A stretch of 64,000 bases of DNA from Sphingomonas kyeonggiensis (GTDB lineage Bacteria; Pseudomonadota; Alphaproteobacteria; Sphingomonadales; Sphingomonadaceae). Below the pieces are notes generated by a model. It had not been told where the DNA came from. It searched no databases and saw nothing but the letters and a program-made list of their open reading frames with translations. Shown piece by piece: positions 51,966-59,832 of this stretch. Positions within the stretch are counted from its first letter, which is position 1; each line of letters begins with the position of its first letter. The stretch is taken from contig NZ_JACIEH010000003.1 of the NCBI RefSeq assembly GCF_014196745.1, positions 806,001 to 870,000 of the forward strand, read 5' to 3'. The translations under genes were made by a program, and so were the position numbers.

Positions 51966-53765
51966 TTAGTACACCCGCTTCTTCGGCTTGATGTACTCGA
52001 TTTCGTCCGTCAGCGTATAGTCATGGACCGGGCGGTAATCGATGCTCGTGGTGCCGCCCTTGCCGCCCCAGCCCTCGAAGGTGGCGACGGTGTGCTTCAT
52101 CCAGTTCTTGTCGTCGCGCTCGGGGAAGTCCTCGTGCATGTGCGCACCGCGGCTTTCCTTGCGGTTGGCGGCGCACTCGATGGTGACGACGGCCTGGCCG
52201 ATCAGATTGTCGAGCTCGAGCGTCTCGACCAGATCGGTGTTCCAGATCAGCGAGCGGTCCTGGATGCCCACGTCCCGGAAGCCCTTATAGACTTCCTTCA
52301 TGTGCTCGACGCCTTCCGCCAGCAGCGCGCTGTCGCGGAACACGGCGCAGTGGCGCTGCATGGTCTTCTGCATGTCGGCGCGGATCTGCGCGGTGGGCTT
52401 TTCGCCCTTGGCGTTGCGGAAGTGATCGAGGCGGCTGAGCGCGAACTCCTCCGAGCCCTTGGGCAGCTCGTTGTGCTTGGTGCCGGGCTTGATGATCTCC
52501 TTGAGGCGGAGACCGGTGGCGCGGCCGAACACGACGAGGTCGATCAGCGAGTTGGAGCCGAGGCGGTTGGCGCCGTGCACCGACACGCAGGCCGCTTCGC
52601 CGACCGCGAACAGGCCGGGGACGACCGAGTCCGGATCGCCATCCTGGTTGCGGACGACTTCGCCGTGATAATTGGTCGGGATGCCGCCCATGTTGTAGTG
52701 GACGGTCGGCACCACCGGCAGCGGCTGGCGGGTCAGGTCGACGCCGGCGAAGATCTTGCCGGTCTCGGTGATGCCCGGCAGGCGCTCGGCGAGGATCTTC
52801 GGATCGATATGGTTGAGGTGAAGGAAGATGTGATCCTTCTCCTTGCCCACGCCGCGGCCCTCGCGAATCTCCATCGCCATCGAGCGCGCGACGACGTCGC
52901 GGCTGGCGAGGTCCTTGGCCGAGGGAGCATAGCGCTCCATGAAGCGCTCGCCCTCGGAGTTGGTCAGGTACCCGCCTTCACCGCGCGCGCCCTCGGTGAT
53001 GAGGACGCCGGCGCCGTAGATGCCGGTCGGGTGGAACTGGACGAACTCCATGTCCTGCAGCGCGATGCCCGCGCGCAGCGCCATGCCGTTGCCGTCGCCG
53101 GTGCAGGTGTGCGCCGAGGTGGCCGACTGGTAGACGCGGCCGCCGCCGCCGGTGGCGAGGACGACGGCGTGCGAGCGGAAGCGGTGGATCGAGCCGTCTT
53201 CCATGCACAGCGCGATCACGCCGCGGCAGGCGCCGTCTTCCATGATCAGGTCGAGCGCGAAATATTCGACGTAGAAGTCCGCGTCATACTTCAGGCTCTG
53301 CTGGTAGAGCGCGTGGAGCATGGCGTGGCCGGTGCGGTCGGCCGCAGCGCAGGTGCGCTGCACGGGCGGGCCTTCGCCCATGTTCTGCATGTGGCCGCCG
53401 AACGGACGCTGGTAGATCGTGCCATTGTCGTTGCGGCTGAACGGCACGCCGGCATGCTCGAGCTCATAGACCGCGGCCGGAGCTTCGCGGACCATGTACT
53501 CGATCGCGTCCTGGTCGCCGAGCCAGTCGGAGCCCTTGACGGTGTCGAACATGTGCCACGACCAGTGGTCGGGCGTGTTGTTGCCGAGGCTCGCCGCGAT
53601 GCCGCCCTGGGCGGCGACGGTGTGCGAGCGGGTGGGGAACACCTTGGTGATGCAGGCGGTCTTCAGACCGGCCTCGGCGCAGCCCATGGTGGCGCGCAGG
53701 CCAGAGCCGCCGGCACCGACGACGACGGCGTCATAGGTGTGGTCGATGATCTTATACGCGGACAT
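51966..53765 (-). CDS. sdhA: Succinate dehydrogenase flavoprotein subunit
   Basis: A 599-residue subunit that oxidises succinate and carries covalent FAD. The N-terminal FAD motif is DAVVVGAGGSGLRATMG, and FPTRSHTVAAQGGI contains the flavin-linked His. The active-site region has HPTGIYGAGVLITEGARGEGG, and VVPGLFAVGEAACVSVHGAN lies in the FAD site. Length and order are normal. Its ATG shares its A with the stop of sdhD (TGATG). It is the last gene of sdhCDA, and sdhB is elsewhere. Confidence 0.97.
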   Translation of the reverse strand: MSAYKIIDHTYDAVVVGAGGSGLRATMGCAEAGLKTACITKVFPTRSHTVAAQGGIAASLGNNTPDHWSWHMFDTVKGSDWLGDQDAIEYMVREAPAAVYELEHAGVPFSRNDNGTIYQRPFGGHMQNMGEGPPVQRTCAAADRTGHAMLHALYQQSLKYDADFYVEYFALDLIMEDGACRGVIALCMEDGSIHRFRSHAVVLATGGGGRVYQSATSAHTCTGDGNGMALRAGIALQDMEFVQFHPTGIYGAGVLITEGARGEGGYLTNSEGERFMERYAPSAKDLASRDVVARSMAMEIREGRGVGKEKDHIFLHLNHIDPKILAERLPGITETGKIFAGVDLTRQPLPVVPTVHYNMGGIPTNYHGEVVRNQDGDPDSVVPGLFAVGEAACVSVHGANRLGSNSLIDLVVFGRATGLRLKEIIKPGTKHNELPKGSEEFALSRLDHFRNAKGEKPTAQIRADMQKTMQRHCAVFRDSALLAEGVEHMKEVYKGFRDVGIQDRSLIWNTDLVETLELDNLIGQAVVTIECAANRKESRGAHMHEDFPERDDKNWMKHTVATFEGWGGKGGTTSIDYRPVHDYTLTDEIEYIKPKKRVY

Positions 53766-54154
53766 CAGAGCGCGGCTCCCGCCGAGAAGGCGATCTTGAG
53801 GATCGAGAAGATGGCGGTCGTGCCGGCCGCCAGCGTGAAGAAGTTGAGCAGGATCATCAGGACGATGTGCGTCTCGTCATGCTGATAGTCCTCGATCACC
53901 ACCTGCAGGCCGAGGCGGAAGTGGTAGAAGGTGCTGGCGACCAGCAGGATCAGCGGCACCGCGACCTGGGTCTGGCCCATCCAGTGGCGGACCGTCTCGA
54001 AGTCATAGGTCGGCAGCAGCGCGACGCTGACCACGAACCAGACCATCAGGACCAGGTTGGCGCCGGCGGTGAGCCGCTGGTGCCACCAGTGATGCGTGCC
54101 TTCCTTGGCGGGGCCGAGGCCGCGGACGCGGCCGATGCTGGTGCCGTTACCCAT
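53765..54154 (-). CDS. sdhD: Succinate dehydrogenase membrane anchor subunit
   Basis: A 128-residue three-helix membrane anchor that binds haem and ubiquinone with SdhC. MGNGTSIGRVRGLGPAKEG starts at 54154, then HHWWHQRLTAGANLVLMVWF and FYHFRLGLQVVIEDYQHDE, which carries the family His. The frame continues upstream to 54214 but that stretch is sdhC. It overlaps the end of sdhC by eight bases and the start of sdhA by one. Confidence 0.92.
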   Translation of the reverse strand: MGNGTSIGRVRGLGPAKEGTHHWWHQRLTAGANLVLMVWFVVSVALLPTYDFETVRHWMGQTQVAVPLILLVASTFYHFRLGLQVVIEDYQHDETHIVLMILLNFFTLAAGTTAIFSILKIAFSAGAAL

Positions 54155-54572
54155 TGGTCTTCCCCCAGATGATGAAGGCCCAGAAGGCCGCGGTGAGGAC
54201 GATCGCGGCGACATAGGTCAGCTGCGCGGTGGTCTTGTTGGCCTTGAGCTCGAAATTGGCGCCCTGGTCGAGGAACAGGTGGCGGATGCCCGAGCACATG
54301 TGCTGGAAGAAGGACAGGGTCAGGCCGATGCCGAAGACGTAGCCGACCACGTTCAGCGCGCCGGACTTCACCGTGAACACGTCGAGGAACAGGCCGTACG
54401 CCGCCGGGCCCGATGCCAGCGCGACCAGCCACCAGACGAACAGGAGCGTGCCCACGGTCGCCATGCCGCTGCCGGTGACGCGGTGGGTGATGGAGACCGC
54501 CATCGAGGGGCCCCACTTCCAGATCGATAGATGCGGCGACATGGGTCGCGCCGTGTTGCGCACATTGGCCAA
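54147..54572 (-). CDS. sdhC: Succinate dehydrogenase cytochrome b556 subunit
   Basis: A 141-residue anchor with three helices. The N-terminal RPMSPHLSIWKWGPSMAVSITHRVTG is the family signature, and FFQHMCSGIRHLFLD carries the haem-ligand His region. The start is a TTG at 54572 because GAGGAAGGA stands seven bases before it; the in-frame ATG at 54542 would cut the family N-terminus. It is the first gene of sdhCDA, transcribed divergently from the chemoreceptor genes. Confidence 0.92.
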   Translation of the reverse strand: MANVRNTARPMSPHLSIWKWGPSMAVSITHRVTGSGMATVGTLLFVWWLVALASGPAAYGLFLDVFTVKSGALNVVGYVFGIGLTLSFFQHMCSGIRHLFLDQGANFELKANKTTAQLTYVAAIVLTAAFWAFIIWGKTNG

Positions 54573-54747
54573 GATGATGTCCTTCCTCGGTCGGTGCCCG
54601 TCTCCTTAGTCCGCGCGCGGCGGGATGCAAGCTGGCACGCGCAACCAGTGCATGCCCCGGCCGTTTGACTAACCCGGTCTTAACCAGTTCGCCCGCATAG
54701 GCAGGGCAAGTGGCCGTTCGTCCCATGGCCGCACAGGGGACTTTGTC

Positions 54748-56118
54748 GTGACCAACGCCGTTTCGCCTCAGGATCTGCCGGAGCCCGGCACCGTGGCCGC
54801 CCGCATCGACGTGCGCGCCCGCCTGCGCATCTTCGATTTCGAAGGCTCGCTGGCCGCTTCGGGCCGCGCCGCCTGGGAAGCGCTGGAGCCCGAGATTCGC
54901 GCGGTCTCCGAGGCTTATTGGCAGCAATGGCTGCGCTGCTTCGCCGATGAGCGCAACTGGGCACCCGACGACACGCAGAAGATGATCGATGTCGGCGTGG
55001 TCTTCCTGAAGAACCGCTTCCTCGACACCGAGGGCCGCGCCTGGATCGAGTCGATCGAGCGCTCGGTCGCCGCGGCCTATGCCTCGGGCGTGCCGCCGAT
55101 GGCGCTTCTCTCGATGATCAGCGCGAGCGACCGGGCGGGGCTCGAGATCCTGATCCGCCGCGTCGGTGCGGAGGATGCGCGACTCGCCGGGCTGATCGAC
55201 ACGCTGATGCGCCTGTCGGCGCTCGAGGGCGACATCACCGTCGAAATCTACAACATGTACCGCGAGCACAGCGCCCAGGCGGCGCGCGACCGGCTCGCCG
55301 AGGATTTCCGCGACACGATCGGCGGCACTGTCCAGCGCGCCTCGCGCGATGGCGAGCAGCTCCGCGTCCAGGCCAGCCACACCTCCGCCTCGGCGCGCGG
55401 GATGCTGGGCAAGGCGTCGGAAGTTGCCGCGGCGGCCGAACAGTCGGCGGTTGCGATGCGCGAGGCTGCGCAGACCGCGGCCGGCCTGATCCGCGCGATC
55501 GAGGACGCGCGCATGGAAGTCGAGGCCGCCGCTGGAATCGCCACGCGTGCCTCCAGCCAGGCCACTGATGCGGTGGGCATGAGCGAAGCACTCAGCGACC
55601 ACGCCAAGTCCATCGAATCCATCCTAGGCCTGATCCGCGACATTGCCGGCCAGACCAACCTGCTCGCGCTCAACGCGACGATCGAGGCAGCCCGTGCCGG
55701 TGATGCCGGCCGCGGCTTCGCGGTGGTCGCGCAGGAAGTGAAGAGCCTCGCCAACCAGACCGCCCGCGCCACCGACGACATCGCCGCCAAGATCGCCGCG
55801 ATCCAGTCGGCGACGAAGAGCACGGTCGAGACCAATGCCTCGATCCGCTCGACGGTCACCGAGGTCCAGGAAAGCGCCAACCGCATCCGTGTCGCGATGG
55901 AAGTCCAGGCGCAGACCGTCACTGCGATCACCGCGGCTGTCGACGAGACCGCGCTCGCCGCCGACTCGATGTCCGCCACCATTGGCGCCATCCGCGAGGA
56001 TACCGAAGCGGTGGCGAGCGAGATCGACCGGGTTGGCCAGGGCTTCGCCGCGCTCGAAGGGCAGCTGGGGAGCTTGAAGGGCAGCGCCAGCGATTTCATC
56101 GCCAAGGTTGCGGCCTGA
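54748..56118 (+). CDS. Soluble methyl-accepting chemotaxis protein with globin-sensor-like N-terminus (copy 1)
   Basis: A 456-residue cytoplasmic receptor starting at GTG, with GGGGA upstream. Residues about 24-180 are all-helical and follow the globin-coupled sensor pattern (RIFDFEG, YWQQWLRCF, YASGVPPMALLSM). The position aligned with the haem-ligating His, four residues before the Gly of the IGLPP-like motif, is Ala110. Residues about 217-456 form the signalling hairpin, with GQTNLLALNATIEAARAGDAG as its tip. There is no transmembrane segment. Residues 217-419 are identical to copy 2, 14 bases downstream. Confidence 0.85.
   Translation: MTNAVSPQDLPEPGTVAARIDVRARLRIFDFEGSLAASGRAAWEALEPEIRAVSEAYWQQWLRCFADERNWAPDDTQKMIDVGVVFLKNRFLDTEGRAWIESIERSVAAAYASGVPPMALLSMISASDRAGLEILIRRVGAEDARLAGLIDTLMRLSALEGDITVEIYNMYREHSAQAARDRLAEDFRDTIGGTVQRASRDGEQLRVQASHTSASARGMLGKASEVAAAAEQSAVAMREAAQTAAGLIRAIEDARMEVEAAAGIATRASSQATDAVGMSEALSDHAKSIESILGLIRDIAGQTNLLALNATIEAARAGDAGRGFAVVAQEVKSLANQTARATDDIAAKIAAIQSATKSTVETNASIRSTVTEVQESANRIRVAMEVQAQTVTAITAAVDETALAADSMSATIGAIREDTEAVASEIDRVGQGFAALEGQLGSLKGSASDFIAKVAA
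55396..56004 (+). repeat. 609-base duplicated segment, copy A (chemoreceptor signalling region)
   Basis: It aligns without gaps to 56778-57386. By eye there are 22 base differences, all synonymous. Thirteen of them are packed between 55530 and 55575. The protein is identical over 203 codons. Identity stops abruptly at both ends. Confidence 0.93.
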
Positions 56119-56132
56119 GGGGGAGAGACAAG

Positions 56133-57500
56133 ATGGTTGGAACGCGCGAACCCGGCCGCTGGAGCGGCGGCACGCGGACGGTCGAGGATCACCGCCGCGA
56201 ATATGACTGGGACGGCGCGGTCGAACCGGCCTGCCGCGAGATCGTGGCGCTGATCGGCCATCGTCAGCGGGCGATCGCCGAGGGGTTCTGGAACCACTTC
56301 AAGGCGATGCCGGCCAGCCAGCCGATGCGCAAGACGTTCGAGGATCCTGCCCTGTACGAGGCGCAGGTCGCGCACGGTACGCGTTATGGTACGATCAAGT
56401 TCGAGAAGCCGTTCAGCGAGGAATGGGTCGAGATGGTGTGCAGCTATGCCGCCCAGACCTATGCCGCGGGCATCCCGCTGCCGGCAGTGGTCGCCGCCTT
56501 CTCCTTCGCCCATAGCGAGACGATGCGCGCGCTGCGCGAGGCGCTGCCGGGCGATGCCGAGAAGCTCGGCAGGCTCTGCGACGTGGTCCAGCGCATGGCG
56601 ATGGCCGAGGCCGATCTGATGGCCGGCCATCTCGGCGCGCGCGACGCGGCCTATGCCGACCAGGCGCGCCGCGATCGCTCGATGCAGTTCAAGGCGAGCA
56701 TCGCCGAGTCGATCGAAGGGGCCACCGGTCTTGCCAACCGCATCCGGGTGCAGGCGCAGGGCGCTTCGGGCTCGGCACGCGGGATGCTGGGCAAGGCGTC
56801 GGAAGTTGCCGCGGCGGCCGAGCAGTCGGCGGTTGCGATGCGCGAGGCTGCGCAGACCGCGGCCGGCCTGATCCGCGCGATCGAGGACGCCCGCATGGAA
56901 GTCGAGGCCGCTGCCGGTATCGCGACGCGTGCTTCTTCGCAGGCAACTGACGCCGTCGGCATGAGCGAAGCACTCAGCGACCACGCCAAGTCCATCGAAT
57001 CCATCCTAGGCCTGATCCGAGACATTGCCGGCCAGACCAACCTGCTCGCGCTGAACGCGACGATCGAGGCAGCCCGTGCCGGTGATGCCGGCCGCGGCTT
57101 CGCGGTGGTCGCGCAGGAAGTGAAGAGCCTCGCCAACCAGACTGCCCGTGCCACCGACGACATCGCCGCCAAGATCGCCGCGATCCAGTCGGCGACGAAG
57201 AGCACGGTCGAGACCAACGCCTCGATCCGCTCGACGGTCACCGAGGTGCAGGAAAGCGCCAACCGCATCCGTGTCGCGATGGAAGTCCAGGCGCAGACCG
57301 TCACTGCGATCACCGCGGCGGTCGACGAGACCGCGCTCGCCGCCGACTCGATGTCCGCCACCATTGGCGCCATCCGCGAGGATACCAAGTCGGTCACCCA
57401 CGAGATCGACACGCTCCAGAAGGACGTGGCCGAAGTCGACGACCGCCTGCACAAGCTGCGCACCGCGGCGGACAGTTTCTCGTCCTCGGTAGCTGCCTGA
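56133..57500 (+). CDS. Soluble methyl-accepting chemotaxis protein with globin-sensor-like N-terminus (copy 2)
   Basis: A 455-residue cytoplasmic receptor. The N-terminal 190 residues differ from copy 1 but share the globin-like helical pattern (YDWDGAVEP, FWNHFKAMP, WVEMVCSYAAQTYAAGIPLP). The site aligned to the haem His is Thr109. Residues 216-418 match copy 1 exactly, then the C-terminal tail (about 419-455) diverges. The two receptors should signal to the same kinase but sense different cues. GGGGGAGAG precedes its ATG, 14 bases after copy 1. Confidence 0.85.
   Translation: MVGTREPGRWSGGTRTVEDHRREYDWDGAVEPACREIVALIGHRQRAIAEGFWNHFKAMPASQPMRKTFEDPALYEAQVAHGTRYGTIKFEKPFSEEWVEMVCSYAAQTYAAGIPLPAVVAAFSFAHSETMRALREALPGDAEKLGRLCDVVQRMAMAEADLMAGHLGARDAAYADQARRDRSMQFKASIAESIEGATGLANRIRVQAQGASGSARGMLGKASEVAAAAEQSAVAMREAAQTAAGLIRAIEDARMEVEAAAGIATRASSQATDAVGMSEALSDHAKSIESILGLIRDIAGQTNLLALNATIEAARAGDAGRGFAVVAQEVKSLANQTARATDDIAAKIAAIQSATKSTVETNASIRSTVTEVQESANRIRVAMEVQAQTVTAITAAVDETALAADSMSATIGAIREDTKSVTHEIDTLQKDVAEVDDRLHKLRTAADSFSSSVAA
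56778..57386 (+). repeat. 609-base duplicated segment, copy B (chemoreceptor signalling region)
   Basis: The partner of 55396-56004, offset 1382 bases, in the same orientation and frame. Recombination between the copies would make one fused receptor gene and delete 1382 bases. Confidence 0.93.
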
Positions 57501-57507
57501 TCTCATC

Positions 57508-57584
57508 CGTCATCCCGGCGAAAGCCGGGATCTCGAGCCGCAGGCGCGCCCTCGCCCGAGACCCCGGCTTTCGCCGGGGTGACG
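57508..57584. repeat. Paired GTCATCCCGG-family repeats downstream of the chemoreceptors
   Basis: Units at 57508-57534 and 57558-57584 are inverted copies with two mismatches, and the left one is identical to the left unit at 6747-6773. The spacer differs. It separates chemoreceptor copy 2 from a same-strand SDR gene, and would form a terminator-like stem. Confidence 0.75.
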
Positions 57585-57603
57585 AAGGGGCTAGGGGGTG
57601 GTG

Positions 57604-58305
57604 ATGGCCACCCATATCCTCCTCACCGGCGCGAGCCGCGGCATCGGTGCCGCGATCGCCGAGAGCTTCAAGAACGACAAGGTCCGCCTGATCGGCCAGG
57701 GCACCCGCAGCGGCATCCCGGCCGACTTCGCCGATCCCGATGCGCCCGAGGCCCTGTGGAACAAGGCGCTCGACGCGCTCGATGGCCGGATCGACGTGCT
57801 GATCAACAATGCCGGCGTGTTCGAGACCAATCCGCTGGACATCGATCACGAGGACTGGGTGGCGAACTGGGAGCGGACGATGCGGGTGAACCTCACCGCC
57901 TCGGCCGAGCTTTGCCGCCTCGCCATCTGCCACTGGCAGGCCGAGGGCCGCCCGGGCCGCATCGTCAACATGGCGAGCCGCGCCGCCTATCGCGGCGACA
58001 GCCCGGCGCACTGGCATTATGCCGCCTCCAAGGCGGGCATGGTCGGCATGACCAAGAGCATCGCCCGCGGTTATGCGCGCCAGGGCATCCTCGCCTTCGC
58101 GATCTGCCCGGGCTTCACCATGACCGGCATGGCCGACGACTATCTCGCCAGCCGCGGTGGCGAGAAGCTGCTCGCCGACATCCCGCTCGGCCGCGTGGCC
58201 GATACCGATGAAGTGGCGGTCCTCGCCCGCTTCTGTGCCCTCAATGCGCCGCCCTCGATGACCGGGGCGGTGCTCGACATCAATGGAGCGAGTTACGTAC
58301 GATGA
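57604..58305 (+). CDS. SDR-family oxidoreductase
   Basis: A 233-residue short-chain dehydrogenase. The cofactor motif is TGASRGIG (8-15), NNAG sits at 68-71, and Ser125, Tyr139 and Lys143 (YAASK) are the catalytic set. GAVLDINGASYVR ends the chain, typical of the family. The substrate is unknown. The ATG at 57604 follows GGGGGTG; two upstream in-frame GTG codons are rejected. It overlaps prmA by four bases (ATGA). Confidence 0.87.
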   Translation: MATHILLTGASRGIGAAIAESFKNDKVRLIGQGTRSGIPADFADPDAPEALWNKALDALDGRIDVLINNAGVFETNPLDIDHEDWVANWERTMRVNLTASAELCRLAICHWQAEGRPGRIVNMASRAAYRGDSPAHWHYAASKAGMVGMTKSIARGYARQGILAFAICPGFTMTGMADDYLASRGGEKLLADIPLGRVADTDEVAVLARFCALNAPPSMTGAVLDINGASYVR

Positions 58306-59276
58306 GCAGCTGGAAACTCACGCTCCCCTGCACTCGCGCCGAGGCCGAGGCGATCGACGCCAATGACGAGGCGGTGTTCGAGATCGATCCGTCGCCCGTG
58401 CTGCTCACCAGCGAAGTGATCGCGGACGATCCGCTCGCCTGGCAGCTCGAGGCCTATTTCGAGAGCAAGCCCAACAGTGCGGCGCTGGCCTCGGTGCAGG
58501 CGCTGGTGCCGAGCTCGGCGGGCGTGAAAGCGGTCGCCGAGAAGATCCGCGACGCGGATTGGGTGACGCTCAGCCAGGCCGGGATCGAGCCGGTTCATGC
58601 CGGGCGCTTCTACGTCCACACCGATACCAACAAGGGCAAGGTGCCGGCCGGCGCCAAGGCGTTCCGCATCGATGCCGGCCTCGCCTTCGGCACCGGCACG
58701 CACGAGACGACCTCGGGCTGCCTGCTCGCGCTCGACCGGCTGAAGGCGGAGGGCAAGCGCTTCGAGAATGTCGTCGACATCGGCACCGGCACCGGGCTGC
58801 TCGCCTTTGCCGCGCTCCATCTCTGGCCGCGTGCCTATGCCACCGCTTCGGACATCGATGCGCGCGCCGTCGATGTCACGGCCGAGAATGCCGAGATCAA
58901 CGGCATCCGGCTGGGCGGGCAGCAGGGCGAGCTTGCGCTGGCCGCCGCCGCCGGTGTCGAGCATCCGCTGCTGATCGGCCGCGCGCCCTATGACCTGGTG
59001 ATCGCCAACATCCTCGCCGGCCCGCTGGTAGAGCTGGCGCCGAGCATCGGGGCGGTGTTGGCCGAGGGCGGCACGCTGATCCTCGCCGGGCTGCTCAAGG
59101 GCCAGGTCAACACGGTCGCCCAGGCCTATCGCCGCCAGGGCCTCCGTCTCGTCGACCGCGCCGATCGCGGCGACTGGCCGACGCTGACCCTGGCCAAGCG
59201 CGTGCGCTACGGCACCGAGCGGGTGACCCGCCTCAGCCGCGGCAAGGGCGAGGCACCCGGCTTCGGCAGCTGGTAA
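58302..59276 (+). CDS. prmA: Ribosomal protein L11 methyltransferase
   Basis: A 324-residue SAM-dependent enzyme that trimethylates ribosomal protein L11. The N-terminal L11-binding domain (about 1-110) is diverged. The catalytic domain has FGTGTHETTSGCLLALDRL, VVDIGTGTGLLAFAALHL (SAM motif I) and DLVIANILAGPLVELAP (NPPY-like motif as NILAGPL). The C-terminal RYGTERVTRLSRGKGEAPG is unusual and basic. It is translationally coupled to the SDR gene. Confidence 0.92.
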   Translation: MSSWKLTLPCTRAEAEAIDANDEAVFEIDPSPVLLTSEVIADDPLAWQLEAYFESKPNSAALASVQALVPSSAGVKAVAEKIRDADWVTLSQAGIEPVHAGRFYVHTDTNKGKVPAGAKAFRIDAGLAFGTGTHETTSGCLLALDRLKAEGKRFENVVDIGTGTGLLAFAALHLWPRAYATASDIDARAVDVTAENAEINGIRLGGQQGELALAAAAGVEHPLLIGRAPYDLVIANILAGPLVELAPSIGAVLAEGGTLILAGLLKGQVNTVAQAYRRQGLRLVDRADRGDWPTLTLAKRVRYGTERVTRLSRGKGEAPGFGSW

Positions 59277-59284
59277 CCCTTCTT

Positions 59285-59305
59285 CCCCTCCCTTCCAGGG
59301 AGGGG
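59285..59305. terminator. Hairpin between convergent prmA and the DUF6882 gene
   Basis: CCCCTCCC pairs perfectly with GGGAGGGG over a five-base loop. The stem is eight bases and lacks a T-run, so it is only a weak terminator candidate. Confidence 0.35.
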
Positions 59306-59307
59306 AG

Positions 59308-59832
59308 CTAGTCCTCGTCCTTGCGGATCGAGACCGTGCCATAGGTCATGAACACATGCGTCGGTCCCGCCGGGCCGCGATAGCCGCCTTGCGCACCGGC
59401 GAGGTGGCAGGCGAGCGCGGTGAAGGTCCAGGCGTCGCTCTCGTCGGCATGAATCTGGCGCGTGGTCAGTGCTTCCAGGCCATATTTCTCGCCGAACGCA
59501 TGGACCCGCTTGGCGTCCTGCGCGACGGGTTGGGGCACCGACGGGTGGTCCCAGCCCCATAGCCAGGTGCCGTCGGACGTGTTGTAGGTGCCGATCACCT
59601 GGACCGGCGCGGTGATCTCCCAGCCGTCATCGTTGGTGAAGGTGATCATGCCCGCATCGAGATCGGCTGCCCATTGTCCGCCCTGGCCGAGACCCCAGGT
59701 CTCCTGCGCGAACGCGGTCTTGAGCTTCAGCTCCTCTTCGGCGCGTGCGAAGCTGAGATCGGGCTCCGGCAGCGTCTCCACTTCGGGTTCCGGCTTTCCG
59801 CCGCCGAACAGCTTCGACAGGAAGCCGGCCAT
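59308..59832 (-). CDS. DUF6882-type protein, 174 aa
   Basis: A soluble protein of unknown role. The N-terminus MAGFLSKLFGGGKPEPEVE is followed by a helix and beta strands, with WDHPSVPQPVAQDAKRVHAFGEKYG and FTALACHLAGAQGGYRGPAGPTHVFM, the pattern of DUF6882. That name is from memory and is tentative. It starts on the stop of phhA (TGATG), so it is translationally coupled, and may be linked to aromatic amino acid metabolism. Confidence 0.6.
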   Translation of the reverse strand: MAGFLSKLFGGGKPEPEVETLPEPDLSFARAEEELKLKTAFAQETWGLGQGGQWAADLDAGMITFTNDDGWEITAPVQVIGTYNTSDGTWLWGWDHPSVPQPVAQDAKRVHAFGEKYGLEALTTRQIHADESDAWTFTALACHLAGAQGGYRGPAGPTHVFMTYGTVSIRKDED

